Of a stretch of DNA of 64,000 bases, positions 29,420 to 37,584 are shown in pieces (position 1 is the first letter of the stretch; each line of letters starts with the position of its first letter). A program made the translations under genes and the position numbers. Source of the stretch: OLB6 sp964467455 (GTDB taxonomy: Bacteria; Bacteroidota; Ignavibacteria; Kapaibacteriales; Kapaibacteriaceae); NCBI GenBank assembly GCA_964467455.1, contig CAYXQJ010000003.1, forward strand, positions 124,001 to 188,000, read 5' to 3'. Below the pieces are notes generated by a model. It was not told the origin of the DNA. It saw only the letters and a program-made list of their open reading frames with translations, and did no database searches.

Positions 29420-29427
29420 CAAAGATA
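29420..29427 (-). promoter_or_regulatory. thyX promoter -7 element
   Basis: The minus strand reads TATCTTTG, an exact TAnnTTTG match, with only CCTC between it and the thyX ATG. The same element with the same 4-nt spacing precedes lysS. Confidence 0.55.
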
Positions 29428-29495
29428 CGGTTGCGCCGGATTGTTGCTTTTTCGTGTCAATTGTCGACTTTTGACCTAACATCGGGAGGAAATCT

Positions 29496-31763
29496 ATGCG
29501 CATCTTTCTTGTCGCCGTTGGCATGGCTGTGTTGTCCACCGTCCTCGCTGCCAAAGACCCGTCGACGAAGTACGAGCGGCTGATGGAGCAGATCAAGACC
29601 GTCACCGTGGACAGTTCGACGATCCGCGATGTGGCCGGCATCGTCATTGAGCGTGGACCTCTCATGATCGTCTTTGAGGAAGGCACGCTGGGCTACCTCA
29701 AACCCGTCGCAGGCCGGCGTGTCGGCGTGGTCTTCAAAGGCAGGGCGCTGATCTCCTTCCATCCGAATCTGATCACCGAGCGCACGAATATGCGTCGGTT
29801 CTACCCGAGCGAAGACTTCCTTGAAGAGGCCACCGACGTGGTGCTCGCAACCACGGATGCCGACGTCCATGCCCAGATCCAAGAGCAGCCGGTTGGTGGG
29901 AAAGCGGACGGACTTGAAGAGCTGGCCAATAAGGAGTGGACCAAACTTGTGCTTCAAGCCGAGGAACGGGAATTCGACGATGCCTTGGCACGCACCCTTC
30001 TGAACAATTACGATCGGCCGGTGCTGATGTGTACGTTCAAGCGGAGTGATAGTCTCTCGGGATTCACGATGATGAATCCGTACGATGTTGAACCATATCG
30101 ACTGTTTCTCGAGCGCTCTCCACACGACCTGGCACGCCCGACACTGGTGACGCAGTGTCCGGAGAATACCGGCTTGGTCGAGATCACCGACGCCGGCATC
30201 GATGCCGGAGATCTTGTTGCGACATCGCAGCACACGCTGACGATCGACATCGATCGGTCGATGGACATCAGTGGCAAAGACCGCGTCGACATGACCGTAC
30301 TTGCCGATTCACTGAGCGTGGTCGACATCGGCCTCTATCCAACGTTGAAGATCGACTCCATCCGCATGCCGGGTGTGGGCGCGTTGACGTTCTTCCGGTC
30401 AAAAGACGGTTTCACCTCGTGGGTGGAGCTCCCAAACACACTAAAGAAGGACGAGAAGTTCTCACTCGAGTTCTTCTATCACGGAGACGTGATCGATCGA
30501 TTCCGTGACTATACCGTCCTCGTGACTTCGATCCTGTGGTATCCTGCACATTCCTACGGCCACAAGGCCTACTACGATATCACCTTCACCTATCCCGAAA
30601 GTGCGACGCTACAGTCGGTGGGTTCGCGAAGCACCATGTCGACGTCAGACGGACGCACGACGGCGCGATGGGTCACCGGCGCACCGATCCGCAACGCATC
30701 GTTCCACGTCGGATTCTTTCGCCGAGAAAATATCGAGGTCGAGAAGGGCATCCCCTCCACAGCCGTCTTGTATCAAACGGCTGAACAGGTCGAAACGGTC
30801 GCGCTCGACATGAAACAGTCGCTAGAGTTCTTCACGAAGCTTTACGGCCCACTCACGATCGACTCACTCATCGGCACGGAGCTTCCCGGATCACACGGCG
30901 AAGCGTTTCCGGGCTTGCTGCATTTGTCATGGTATGCTTTTGTTGTCACCGGCAATGCCGAGACCGACAAGTTCTTTGGCGAGCAGTTCACCTCACACGA
31001 AGTCGCCCATCAATGGTGGGGTATCGGCGTCGACTTCGCCACCTATCGCGACCAATGGCTCAGCGAAGGCTTTGCGATGTATTCCTGTCTTCTCTACTCG
31101 CAACTCGCAGCTGCCGACAATGAGAAGTTCTTCAAGCTCTTGGAGGAGTATCGAACAGAGATCACCAGCTTTGGAAAGAAGACCATCGGCAAAGACCTCG
31201 CGCCACCGGCCATCGCCCTCGGTCGCCGCGTCAACGACGGCGCCCCACGCGGTGGTGCCTACAACACCTTTGTCTACTACAAGGGGGCGTGGGTTCTCCA
31301 CATGCTTCGCAACATGATGTTGGACCTCAACACGATGAAAGAGGACGCATTCATGACGGTGATGCGCGAGTTCTACATGCGTCACCGTGGCAAGCGCGCA
31401 TCAACACAAGACTTTCAGAAAACGATCGAAGACGTCACCGGCGTGAACCTCCAGTGGTTCTTTGATCAGTGGGTCTATGGCAACCAGATCCCCACCTACA
31501 CCTATGCGTACAAGAGCGAGAAGCAGGCCGACGGCACGTACAAGAACACGATTCGCATCAAGCAGACCGGCGTTCCCGAAACGTTCAGAATGTACATCCC
31601 TATCAAGGTCATTCTCGACAATGGTAACTCAGCTCGATTCCGTATCGTGATGACGGGTGCAGAAGCCGTCATGGACTTGCCAACAACAACCTCCGAGATC
31701 GATGACATACTATTCAACGACCTGGCGTCGGTGTTGTGTGAACACTCGGAAGAGTCCTATTAG
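29496..31763 (+). CDS. Secreted M1-family metallopeptidase
   Basis: This 755-aa zinc aminopeptidase-like protein has a signal peptide (MRIFLVAVGMAVLSTVLA). The zinc motif HEVAHQWWG is near residue 501, with the third ligand Glu in WLSEGFAMYS about 20 residues later. The usual exopeptidase GAMEN motif is replaced by PGSHGEAFPGLLHL, so substrate handling may differ from classical aminopeptidase N. An N-terminal region of about 200 residues has no clear domain and precedes the M1 beta-sandwich. A strong GGGAGGAAA ribosome-binding site precedes the ATG. It diverges from thyX across 80 bp. Confidence 0.92.
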   Translation: MRIFLVAVGMAVLSTVLAAKDPSTKYERLMEQIKTVTVDSSTIRDVAGIVIERGPLMIVFEEGTLGYLKPVAGRRVGVVFKGRALISFHPNLITERTNMRRFYPSEDFLEEATDVVLATTDADVHAQIQEQPVGGKADGLEELANKEWTKLVLQAEEREFDDALARTLLNNYDRPVLMCTFKRSDSLSGFTMMNPYDVEPYRLFLERSPHDLARPTLVTQCPENTGLVEITDAGIDAGDLVATSQHTLTIDIDRSMDISGKDRVDMTVLADSLSVVDIGLYPTLKIDSIRMPGVGALTFFRSKDGFTSWVELPNTLKKDEKFSLEFFYHGDVIDRFRDYTVLVTSILWYPAHSYGHKAYYDITFTYPESATLQSVGSRSTMSTSDGRTTARWVTGAPIRNASFHVGFFRRENIEVEKGIPSTAVLYQTAEQVETVALDMKQSLEFFTKLYGPLTIDSLIGTELPGSHGEAFPGLLHLSWYAFVVTGNAETDKFFGEQFTSHEVAHQWWGIGVDFATYRDQWLSEGFAMYSCLLYSQLAAADNEKFFKLLEEYRTEITSFGKKTIGKDLAPPAIALGRRVNDGAPRGGAYNTFVYYKGAWVLHMLRNMMLDLNTMKEDAFMTVMREFYMRHRGKRASTQDFQKTIEDVTGVNLQWFFDQWVYGNQIPTYTYAYKSEKQADGTYKNTIRIKQTGVPETFRMYIPIKVILDNGNSARFRIVMTGAEAVMDLPTTTSEIDDILFNDLASVLCEHSEESY

Positions 31764-31765
31764 GG

Positions 31766-31793
31766 ACCACCAACCACCAACTACGAACCACTC
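31766..31793. repeat. Heptamer tandem repeat, ACCACNN family (4 units)
   Basis: Units ACCACCA, ACCACCA, ACTACGA, ACCACTC start 3 bp after the M1 peptidase stop. The third unit supplies the TAG stop codon (CTA on the plus strand) of the convergent AIM24-like gene, and the fourth encodes its last residues. It is the same family as the array at 6888-6929, which also covers a stop codon. Confidence 0.8.
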
Positions 31794-32458
31794 GACGGTA
31801 AGAACGGCACTAAGCTGCTGGCGAAGCTTCGCACGTTGCGGGTCTGCATGTAGATGGTACCAGGACCGGTGAACAGGCACACGAGGCCTTCGCCGGACGC
31901 GAATGACGAGAAGAGTCCGCGCGCTGCGGTCTTCACCGTGTACTGCATACCGTCGGTGAACGCCACCATGTGTCCGGAGTCTACTACGTACGGCTCGCCG
32001 GGCCCGAGGGTCTTGGTGTAGATCGAGCCGAAGCTGGTGAGGAAGACCGGGCCGTGTCCACTGATCTTGGAGAGGAAGAGTCCTTCCCCGGAGACCAATG
32101 CTTTCAGTGACCCTTGAGCGCTCAGTGTCAGATCCGGACTACCTGCCAGGTACGCACCGGACTGTGTGTAGATCGTGTTGCCGTTGAGGTCCAATCGGAG
32201 AATATCGCCAGGTGCCGACGGTGCAAGGATCAGTTCACCCGGACCGTGGACAGCTTCGAAGATCGAGGCGAAGATGGATTCGCCCCCTACCGCAGCTTTC
32301 AACGTACCAAAGAGCCCCTTTCCGGCCGCTTGTGTGTTGAGTTCGATCGATGCACTCATCGAGAGCATGGCGCCGGGTTCGGCACGGAATCGTTCGCCGC
32401 GTTCCATGTCTACCCGCAGTGACGAATAGACGGGGCTGTGTTCGATGGAAAATTTCAT
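31781..32458 (-). CDS. AIM24 / TIGR00266 family protein
   Basis: This 225-aa protein begins MKFSIEHSPVYSSLRVDM and has the repetitive beta-helix-like pattern of the family: FRAEPGAMLSMSASIE, GESIFASIFEAVHGPGE, LNGNTIYTQSGAYLAGS, SGEGLFLSKISGHGPVFL and LFTGPGTIYMQTRN. The cellular function is not established in bacteria; the yeast homologue is a mitochondrial inner-membrane protein. It has no signal peptide. Its ATG overlaps the stop of the upstream gene (ATGA). The last codons and stop lie in a heptamer repeat. Confidence 0.9.
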   Translation of the reverse strand: MKFSIEHSPVYSSLRVDMERGERFRAEPGAMLSMSASIELNTQAAGKGLFGTLKAAVGGESIFASIFEAVHGPGELILAPSAPGDILRLDLNGNTIYTQSGAYLAGSPDLTLSAQGSLKALVSGEGLFLSKISGHGPVFLTSFGSIYTKTLGPGEPYVVDSGHMVAFTDGMQYTVKTAARGLFSSFASGEGLVCLFTGPGTIYMQTRNVRSFASSLVPFLPSSGS

Positions 32459-32928
32459 TTTTTCTTGTTCTCCACGCCGGTGGCTTCGAAGGCCAGTTCG
32501 CGCTTATCACCCTTGATGGCATCGATCTCGGCTTGTGGCGCGCCGGCATCTTCGAGATAATGTTTGCGGTCCTTTTCTGAGGTGACCTCTTCGGTCAGCA
32601 CACCTTGGATCACCACGGTACGTCCTTTGAGTGCTGACGGCACAAAGAAGCCATAGTCTTTGAACGTGACGCGAACTTCCGTTGCTCCATCTTTCAAGAT
32701 CATCCAGCATCCGGCAGCGGAACACACGTCGACTACCTTGGCCGTTACTTGACACGTCTTCCCATACTGCTTGTTCTTCACCACGTCCGACAGCGGGACC
32801 GGAGCATAGTCATCGGAAAGTGGTGCACCATACGTACCGGACTTCGACTCTTTCACCTTATTGGTCTTTTGCGCGACCGATATGGATGTTGCAAAGACGA
32901 AGGCGAGCAGAACAACAACGAACTTCAT
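32455..32928 (-). CDS. Exported DUF4920-like small protein
   Basis: This 157-aa protein starts MKFVVVLLAFVFATSISVAQ, a clear signal peptide. The mature part contains VTAKVVDVCSAAGCWMILKDG and VRVTFKDYGFFVPSALKGR, an OB-like pattern seen in DUF4920 proteins found in Bacteroidetes. The Cys pair in VCSAAGCWM may bind a metal or form a disulfide. A lysine-rich tail (VENKKK) ends the protein. The start at 32928 was chosen for the signal peptide; the longer open frame upstream runs antisense through dtd. It is the first gene of a two-gene unit with the AIM24-like gene. Confidence 0.82.
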   Translation of the reverse strand: MKFVVVLLAFVFATSISVAQKTNKVKESKSGTYGAPLSDDYAPVPLSDVVKNKQYGKTCQVTAKVVDVCSAAGCWMILKDGATEVRVTFKDYGFFVPSALKGRTVVIQGVLTEEVTSEKDRKHYLEDAGAPQAEIDAIKGDKRELAFEATGVENKKK

Positions 32929-32985
32929 CCTAGATACTCGAAATAGTGACTGATCTGAATTCGAAAGTACTGATTTTAGCGACAG

Positions 32986-33435
32986 ATGAAATGTGTTATC
33001 CAACGCGTCAGCCGTGCCAGCGTTACCGTTGATGGTGCCGTTGTCGGCTCGATCGGACATGGACTGCTCGTCTTGGTAGGCATCACGCATGCCGACGGTA
33101 CCGAGCAGGCCCGCTGGATCGCCGAAAAGCTCCTTGCCCTGCGCGTGTTTGCCGACGATGAAGGCAAGATGAACCGCAGCGTTGTGGACGTCGGCGGCGG
33201 CCTCCTTTTGGTCTCCCAGTTCACCCTCTACGGCGACCTCAAAAAGGGCACCCGTCCCTCCTTCATCGAAGCCGCCCGACCCGACCACGCCCAACCGCTC
33301 TTCGATCATCTCGTAGATCTTGTTCGTCAAGGGGCGAGTGGTACGTCCACTGCCGTCAGTACGGGCATCTTCGGTGCCATGATGGACGTCGAGCTTGTGA
33401 ATGATGGGCCGGTGACGATCATCCTCGATCGCTAG
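32986..33435 (+). CDS. dtd: D-aminoacyl-tRNA deacylase
   Basis: Dtd hydrolyses D-aminoacyl-tRNAs to stop D-amino acids entering proteins. The catalytic SQFTLYGD motif follows GGGLLLV, and the cross-subunit Gly-Pro motif is in NDGPVTIIL. The length is 149 aa, as usual. The N-terminus MKCVIQRVSRASV fits the family. It diverges from the DUF4920 gene across 57 bp and ends just before a bidirectional hairpin. Confidence 0.96.
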   Translation: MKCVIQRVSRASVTVDGAVVGSIGHGLLVLVGITHADGTEQARWIAEKLLALRVFADDEGKMNRSVVDVGGGLLLVSQFTLYGDLKKGTRPSFIEAARPDHAQPLFDHLVDLVRQGASGTSTAVSTGIFGAMMDVELVNDGPVTIILDR

Positions 33436-33463
33436 GACACAGGTGTGTGTGGCTTAAAAGATG

Positions 33464-33493
33464 AACCCCGAAGACGGGTAGATCTTCGGGGTT
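33464..33493 (-). terminator. Terminator between dtd and the E2 gene
   Basis: Arms AACCCCGAAGA (33464-33474) and TCTTCGGGGTT (33483-33493) form an 11-bp stem with an 8-nt loop. On the minus strand it is followed by CATCTTTTAA, so it suits the E2 gene, but it could stop both convergent genes. Confidence 0.7.
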
Positions 33494-33516
33494 GGTATGA
33501 ATTCTGAGTCGGACGA

Positions 33517-35337
33517 TTACAGCGTGACGGTTGCTTCGCTCATGTTCTCCAGCGAGCGGCACATGGCGGCGAGGGCCTGTGTTGCCAACGCACCGTCGAT
33601 CACGCGGTGATCGTACGTGATGGAGAGGTAGACCATTGAGCGGATGACGATCACATCTTCGCCGTCGAGGGTGCGAACCACCGGGCGTTTTTGGATGGCG
33701 CCGATACCGATGATGGCCGTTTGTGGCTGGTTGATCACCGGCGTTCCGAAGAGCGAGCCAAAGGAGCCAACATTCGTGAGGGTGATGGTGCCGCCAGAGA
33801 TCTCATCAGGGCTGAGTTTTTTGCCCTTGGCGCGGTTACCGAGGTCGTTCATCATACGAGCGATGCCGGTGACGTTCATCGTGTCGGCGTTCTTCACGAC
33901 CGGTACGATAAGGTTACCGTCCGGCGTAGCGGCAGCCATACCAAGGTTGACACGGCGATGGCGAATGATGTTCTTTCCGTCGACGCTCACGTTGATCAAC
34001 GGGAAGGCCTTCACACCATCAACAACGGCAACACCGAAGAACGGCGTGTAGGTGAGCTTGAAGCCTTCACGCTTTTCAAAAGCGCCCTTCATCTTCTCGC
34101 GCAATTTCACGATGCCGGTAACATCAGCTTCAGCCACGCTAGTAACGTGCGGCGATGTGGTCTTGGAACGCACCATGTGCTCAGCAATAAGCTGACGCAC
34201 GCGGTCCATCGGAATGATCTCAGCGTCGTCAGTGAGTGTCGAGCCGGCAACAACCGGACTTTGTGGCATGCTCTGCGGAATGCTCTGCGGAGCACTAACT
34301 GTCGCACTAACTGGAACACTAACTGGAACACTCGCTGGCACACCTCCTGGAACACGCCGCGTCAGATATCCGAGGATATCGTTCTTGGTCACACGTCCTT
34401 CGAGTCCGGTGCCTTGGATCGAATCCAATTCGGCGACGCTGATACCTTCAGCCGTTGCGATGCTGCGCACAAGCGGTGAATAGAAGCGGGAGCCGCTTTG
34501 GCGGGGCACATCGACACTTTGTGCGACCGTGCCGGAGACCGAGACCGTTCCGGCGACCGAGACCGTTCCGGCGACCGTTCCGGAGACCATGCTGGCGACC
34601 GAGACCGTTCCGGCGACCGTTCCGGAGACCGTGCCGGAGACCGTGCCGGCGACGGTGCCGTTACCGTTCGTTGCGGGAGCCGGTGCAGCGGCTGGTGCGG
34701 GAGCGACTGCTGCGGCAGCGCCGGAGGAGAGACGAGCGATGACCTTGCCTACTTCGACGACGTCACCTTCATTGAAAAGACGCTCTACCAACGTGCCGGA
34801 AGATGGCGACGGGACTTCCGTGTCCACTTTATCGGTGGAGATCTCGAGCATCACTTCATCGCGCTCGACCTTGTCACCAACATTCTTGACCCAACGAAGG
34901 ATCGTGCCTTCTTGGATGGACTCGCCCATTTTGGGCATGACCACGTCAACCGTGCCGGAGACCGTGCCGGGGACCGTGCCGGAGACCGTGCCGGAGACCC
35001 TGCCGGGGACCGTACCGGCGACCGTGCCGGCGACCGGTTCGGCGACTGGAGCAGGTGCCGGAGCAGGAGCTGGGGCAGCGGCGGGGATGCTTGCATTGGC
35101 GTCGGTGCTGAGAACGGCGATGACCTTGCCGACCTCTACGACGTCGTTCTCGTTGGCGCGGAGCTCGATGATCGTACCCGATGCCGGTGACGGGACTTCC
35201 GTATCCACCTTGTCGGTTGAGATCTCAAGGATCACCTCGTCACGCTCGACCTTGTCGCCAACCTTTTTGACCCAGCGCAGGATCGTGCCTTCTTGAATGG
35301 ATTCGCCCATTTTGGGCATTACAACGTCGACATTCAT
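33517..35337 (-). CDS. 2-oxoacid dehydrogenase E2 (dihydrolipoamide acyltransferase)
   Basis: This 606-aa E2 has two lipoyl domains (residues 1-75 and about 130-205; lipoyl lysines in STDKVDTEV, the first at 43). A peripheral-subunit-binding domain (about 283-322, PLVRSIATAEGISVAEL) and a C-terminal acyltransferase domain with DHRVIDGALATQ follow. It forms the core of a pyruvate, 2-oxoglutarate or branched-chain complex. MPKMGESIQEGTILRWVK resembles succinyl- and branched-chain types, but E1 and E3 are not nearby, so substrate is undecided. The two linkers are tetrapeptide repeats (GTVS/GTVA/GTVP) in place of the common Ala-Pro linkers, and a third linker has SVPV repeats. Confidence 0.93.
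   Translation of the reverse strand: MNVDVVMPKMGESIQEGTILRWVKKVGDKVERDEVILEISTDKVDTEVPSPASGTIIELRANENDVVEVGKVIAVLSTDANASIPAAAPAPAPAPAPVAEPVAGTVAGTVPGRVSGTVSGTVPGTVSGTVDVVMPKMGESIQEGTILRWVKNVGDKVERDEVMLEISTDKVDTEVPSPSSGTLVERLFNEGDVVEVGKVIARLSSGAAAAVAPAPAAAPAPATNGNGTVAGTVSGTVSGTVAGTVSVASMVSGTVAGTVSVAGTVSVSGTVAQSVDVPRQSGSRFYSPLVRSIATAEGISVAELDSIQGTGLEGRVTKNDILGYLTRRVPGGVPASVPVSVPVSATVSAPQSIPQSMPQSPVVAGSTLTDDAEIIPMDRVRQLIAEHMVRSKTTSPHVTSVAEADVTGIVKLREKMKGAFEKREGFKLTYTPFFGVAVVDGVKAFPLINVSVDGKNIIRHRRVNLGMAAATPDGNLIVPVVKNADTMNVTGIARMMNDLGNRAKGKKLSPDEISGGTITLTNVGSFGSLFGTPVINQPQTAIIGIGAIQKRPVVRTLDGEDVIVIRSMVYLSITYDHRVIDGALATQALAAMCRSLENMSEATVTL
34509..35040. repeat. 12-bp tandem repeats encoding E2 interdomain linkers
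   Basis: Two blocks (about 34515-34660 and 34950-35035) consist of 12-bp units of the type ACCGTGCCGGAG on the plus strand. Each gives Gly-Thr-Val plus a variable Ser, Ala or Pro on the coding strand. A related 12-bp block around 34260-34340 encodes SVPV/SMPQ repeats. The near identity of units implies slippage or unequal recombination. Confidence 0.85.
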
Positions 35338-35399
35338 GTCGTTGCTCCGCTCGATTGCAATAGTTCGTGGTGTTCGAAAAAGGACCGCAAGTTAACCAA

Positions 35400-36272
35400 T
35401 TAGCGGATGAGGTCTTTCAACGCTTCGCGCAATGTGGGAAACGCATACTGAAAAGTGGTGCCCTGCATGCGTACGGCTTGCACGTTCTGGCCATGCAGGA
35501 CCGTGTCACCCATGCGGCCATATAACAGACGAACGCCGATCGGAGGGACCCATAAGAACGTTGGCCGATGTGTGGCCGCGCCCAGTTCCTTGATGAATTG
35601 CTTCATCGTGGGTGTCTCCGGAGCGACGAGGTTGTATGGACCGAAGGCATCGGGCGAGGTCACAGCCCAGATGATCCCTTCAACGGCATCTTCACGATGG
35701 ATCCACGGGAAATGCTGTTTTCCGGTGCCGATCACGCCCCCTATGAACATCTTCATGATCGGTAGAATTCGGGCAAGGGCACCTTCTTTGGGGTCGAGGA
35801 CCACGCCAAGACGAAGGATCACGACTCTGGTGAACGCTTCGGCGCGACGAGCTTCAGCTTCCCACGAGGCGCACACGTGAGCAAGGAAGGTTTGACCATG
35901 ACCGTGGAACTCCCCTGCCGGGACCTTGGTGTCGCCGTAGTAGCCGGTAGCGGACATATTGACCAAGACCGGCTTCTGTGTGCATGCCGCGATAGCATCA
36001 ACGACCTGACGCGTGGTCTCTACCCGGCTGGTGAGAATGTCGTGACGTCGTTTTGCCGACCAGCGTCCAGCGCCGGCATTTGCGCCGGCGAGGTTGAGGA
36101 CAACATCGGCCCCCTCACACATCTCTTGAAGCTGGGTGAAGCGGACACCGGCGGCACCGGCGGCACCTTTTCCAGAGCGCGAGACATTTACGAGTGAGTG
36201 TCCGCGTGCCTGCAGGCGACGCGCGACCTCGGTACCGAGATAGCCGGAACCACCAACGAGAACGATCCGCAT
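35400..36272 (-). CDS. TIGR01777-type NAD-dependent epimerase/reductase
   Basis: This 290-aa extended SDR starts MRIVLVGGSGYLGTEVARRL, giving the dinucleotide loop GGSGYLG. Family blocks are VVLNLAGANAGAGRWSAKRR, NMSATGYYGDTKVP, VILRLGVVLDPKEGAL and PWIHREDAVEGI. The protein has a C-terminal DUF1731-like segment (RMGDTVLHGQNVQAVRM). In E. coli the homologue is YfcH; function is not known. It is the last gene before the rpsF-rplI terminator. Confidence 0.9.
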   Translation of the reverse strand: MRIVLVGGSGYLGTEVARRLQARGHSLVNVSRSGKGAAGAAGVRFTQLQEMCEGADVVLNLAGANAGAGRWSAKRRHDILTSRVETTRQVVDAIAACTQKPVLVNMSATGYYGDTKVPAGEFHGHGQTFLAHVCASWEAEARRAEAFTRVVILRLGVVLDPKEGALARILPIMKMFIGGVIGTGKQHFPWIHREDAVEGIIWAVTSPDAFGPYNLVAPETPTMKQFIKELGAATHRPTFLWVPPIGVRLLYGRMGDTVLHGQNVQAVRMQGTTFQYAFPTLREALKDLIR

Positions 36273-36315
36273 GTAACGAACACGATAAAGTGAGACAAGG
36301 ACCTGTGATAACGTA

Positions 36316-36349
36316 AACAGCGCATGATGCGTTCACATCATGCGCTGTT
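36316..36349 (-). terminator. Terminator after rplI
   Basis: A perfect 14-bp stem (36316-36329 with 36336-36349, AACAGCGCATGATG) with a 6-nt loop lies 26 bp downstream of the rplI stop. No long U-tract follows, so efficiency is uncertain. Confidence 0.65.
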
Positions 36350-36374
36350 CGTTGAATGCTTGATTACGGCAGGA

Positions 36375-36821
36375 TCACTCCTGAGCGATGACCCACACCT
36401 TCAACGGTGCGACGACGTCGGTGTGGAGCTTGACCTTCACCTCGAAGATGCCCAACGTCTTGATCGCTTCGTCGATCGTAATGTTGCGGCGGTCGATGTT
36501 GAAGCCACGGAGTTCCAGCTCTGCGGCGATCATCTGTGAGGTGACCGAACCGAAGAGGCGGCCTTCTTCACCAACCTGCATCGGGATCGAGATCTGAAGA
36601 TCACCAAGCTGTCCGGCAACGACATCGGCGTGGGCCTTTGCCTTTTCCATCTTGACAGCGTATTGCTTCTTCTCGGTCTCGAGTGCGCGGATAGCGCCAT
36701 CGGTGGCCACATAGGCCAGCTGGTTGGGGATCAGGTAATTGCGGGCATAACCCGCCTTGACGTTCACGATCTCACCGATCTCGCCAAGACTTTCTACGTT
36801 TTGTCGGAGAATGACCTTCAT
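36375..36821 (-). CDS. rplI: 50S ribosomal protein L9
   Basis: This 148-aa protein has the L9 N-terminal domain (MKVILRQNVESLGEIGEIVNVKAGYARNYLIP, shown here only to identify the block), the connecting helix (about 45-75) and a C-terminal domain ending FEVKVKLHTDVVAPLKVWVI. L9 binds 23S rRNA and limits frameshifting. It lies 33 bp after rpsF with no rpsR or ssb between them. Confidence 0.97.
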   Translation of the reverse strand: MKVILRQNVESLGEIGEIVNVKAGYARNYLIPNQLAYVATDGAIRALETEKKQYAVKMEKAKAHADVVAGQLGDLQISIPMQVGEEGRLFGSVTSQMIAAELELRGFNIDRRNITIDEAIKTLGIFEVKVKLHTDVVAPLKVWVIAQE

Positions 36822-36854
36822 GATTCTCGTTCCTTTTCAATAACAGATCGGTGA

Positions 36855-37241
36855 TCAATGGTTGCGTTCGTTGGCAGCTTCTTCCGCCATTTGCGCAGCG
36901 CGCTGGGCTTGTGCTTCGGCGCGGACCTTGCGGAACTCACGCAGCTTCGGATCGAGCTGAAGCGTGAGATGGCGCATGATGCCATCGTCCAACGTGTAGA
37001 AACGCTCAAGCTGCGGGACCATCTCTGCGGCCGATTCGAAGACCATGTACACGTAGAACCCGTTGTACTTCTTCTTGATCGGATAGGCAAGGCGACGGCG
37101 GCCCCACTTGTTGAGTTCGATGATGTTACCACCGTGCTCGGTGATGAAGTCATTGACGCGCTGAATGAGGGTCTCGATCTCGGCATCCTCAAGAGCGGCG
37201 TTCATGATGTAGGTGGATTCGTACTGACGACGAATGCTCAT
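36855..37241 (-). CDS. rpsF: 30S ribosomal protein S6
   Basis: S6 (128 aa) binds 16S rRNA together with S18. Family features are ESTYIMNAALEDAEIETLI, ELNKWGRRRLAYPIKKKYNG and FYTLDDGIMRHLTL. The C-terminal 25 residues form an Ala/Glu/Arg-rich tail (RAEAQAQRAAQMAEEA). In many bacteria rpsF is followed by rpsR; here it is followed directly by rplI. A good AGGAGA ribosome-binding site precedes the ATG. A TATGTTTG promoter element is 82 nt upstream. Confidence 0.97.
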   Translation of the reverse strand: MSIRRQYESTYIMNAALEDAEIETLIQRVNDFITEHGGNIIELNKWGRRRLAYPIKKKYNGFYVYMVFESAAEMVPQLERFYTLDDGIMRHLTLQLDPKLREFRKVRAEAQAQRAAQMAEEAANERNH

Positions 37242-37323
37242 AATGGTCTCCTATGGTTGCTTACGCAGCCGTCAACGACCAGGTTAACGGCAGGAATGGA
37301 TTCCCTGGAATGTCCAGAGCCGA

Positions 37324-37331
37324 CAAACATA
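37324..37331 (-). promoter_or_regulatory. rpsF promoter -7 element
   Basis: The minus strand reads TATGTTTG, an exact TAnnTTTG match, 82 nt before the rpsF ATG. This leaves a leader long enough for autoregulation by S6, though no specific structure was identified. The heptamer array begins 23 bp further upstream. Confidence 0.45.
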
Positions 37332-37354
37332 CGGGGAAAAGTGACGTGTTCCAA

Positions 37355-37494
37355 GTGCCGGGTGCCAAGACACAGGTGCCAGGTGCCAAGTGCCAAGTGC
37401 CAAGTGCCAAGTGCCACGTGCCAGGTGCCAAGTGCCATGTTTGAGCGTTCCCAGTTCCCAGTTCCCAGTTCCCAGTTCCCAGTTCCCAGTTCCC
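37355..37494. repeat. 20-unit heptamer array between rpsF and the S1 gene
   Basis: The array fills most of the 343-bp gap (37242-37584). Twelve units of the GTGCCAA type (37355-37438, with one GACACAG variant) are followed by a hybrid unit GTTTGAG and CGTTCCC, then six identical AGTTCCC units (37453-37494). The 7-bp phase is unbroken across the two families. It separates two divergent ribosomal-protein promoters. No open reading frame of note lies here. Confidence 0.95.
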
Positions 37495-37504
37495 TAAAAC
37501 CCCG

Positions 37505-37512
37505 TAACTTTA
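37505..37512 (+). promoter_or_regulatory. Candidate S1 gene promoter element
   Basis: TAACTTTA (one mismatch from TAnnTTTG) begins 11 bp after the end of the heptamer array and 73 nt before the S1 ATG, leaving a leader of about 65 nt. Confidence 0.4.
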
Positions 37513-37584
37513 CTGTCCGCCCAAAACGGCGTTTTCGATCGCTTCACGGCGAGCATTATCCACCCTAATCATATCGTCCCGTTT

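Noticed and set aside
34498..35296. Open frames antisense to the E2 linker with Gly-Asp and Thr-Val-Pro repeats
   Set aside because: They are shadows of the 12-bp coding repeats of the E2 gene; the sense protein has complete domains.
37355..37494. Possible CRISPR array
   Set aside because: Units are 7 bp with no spacers, far shorter than CRISPR repeats, and no cas gene lies nearby.
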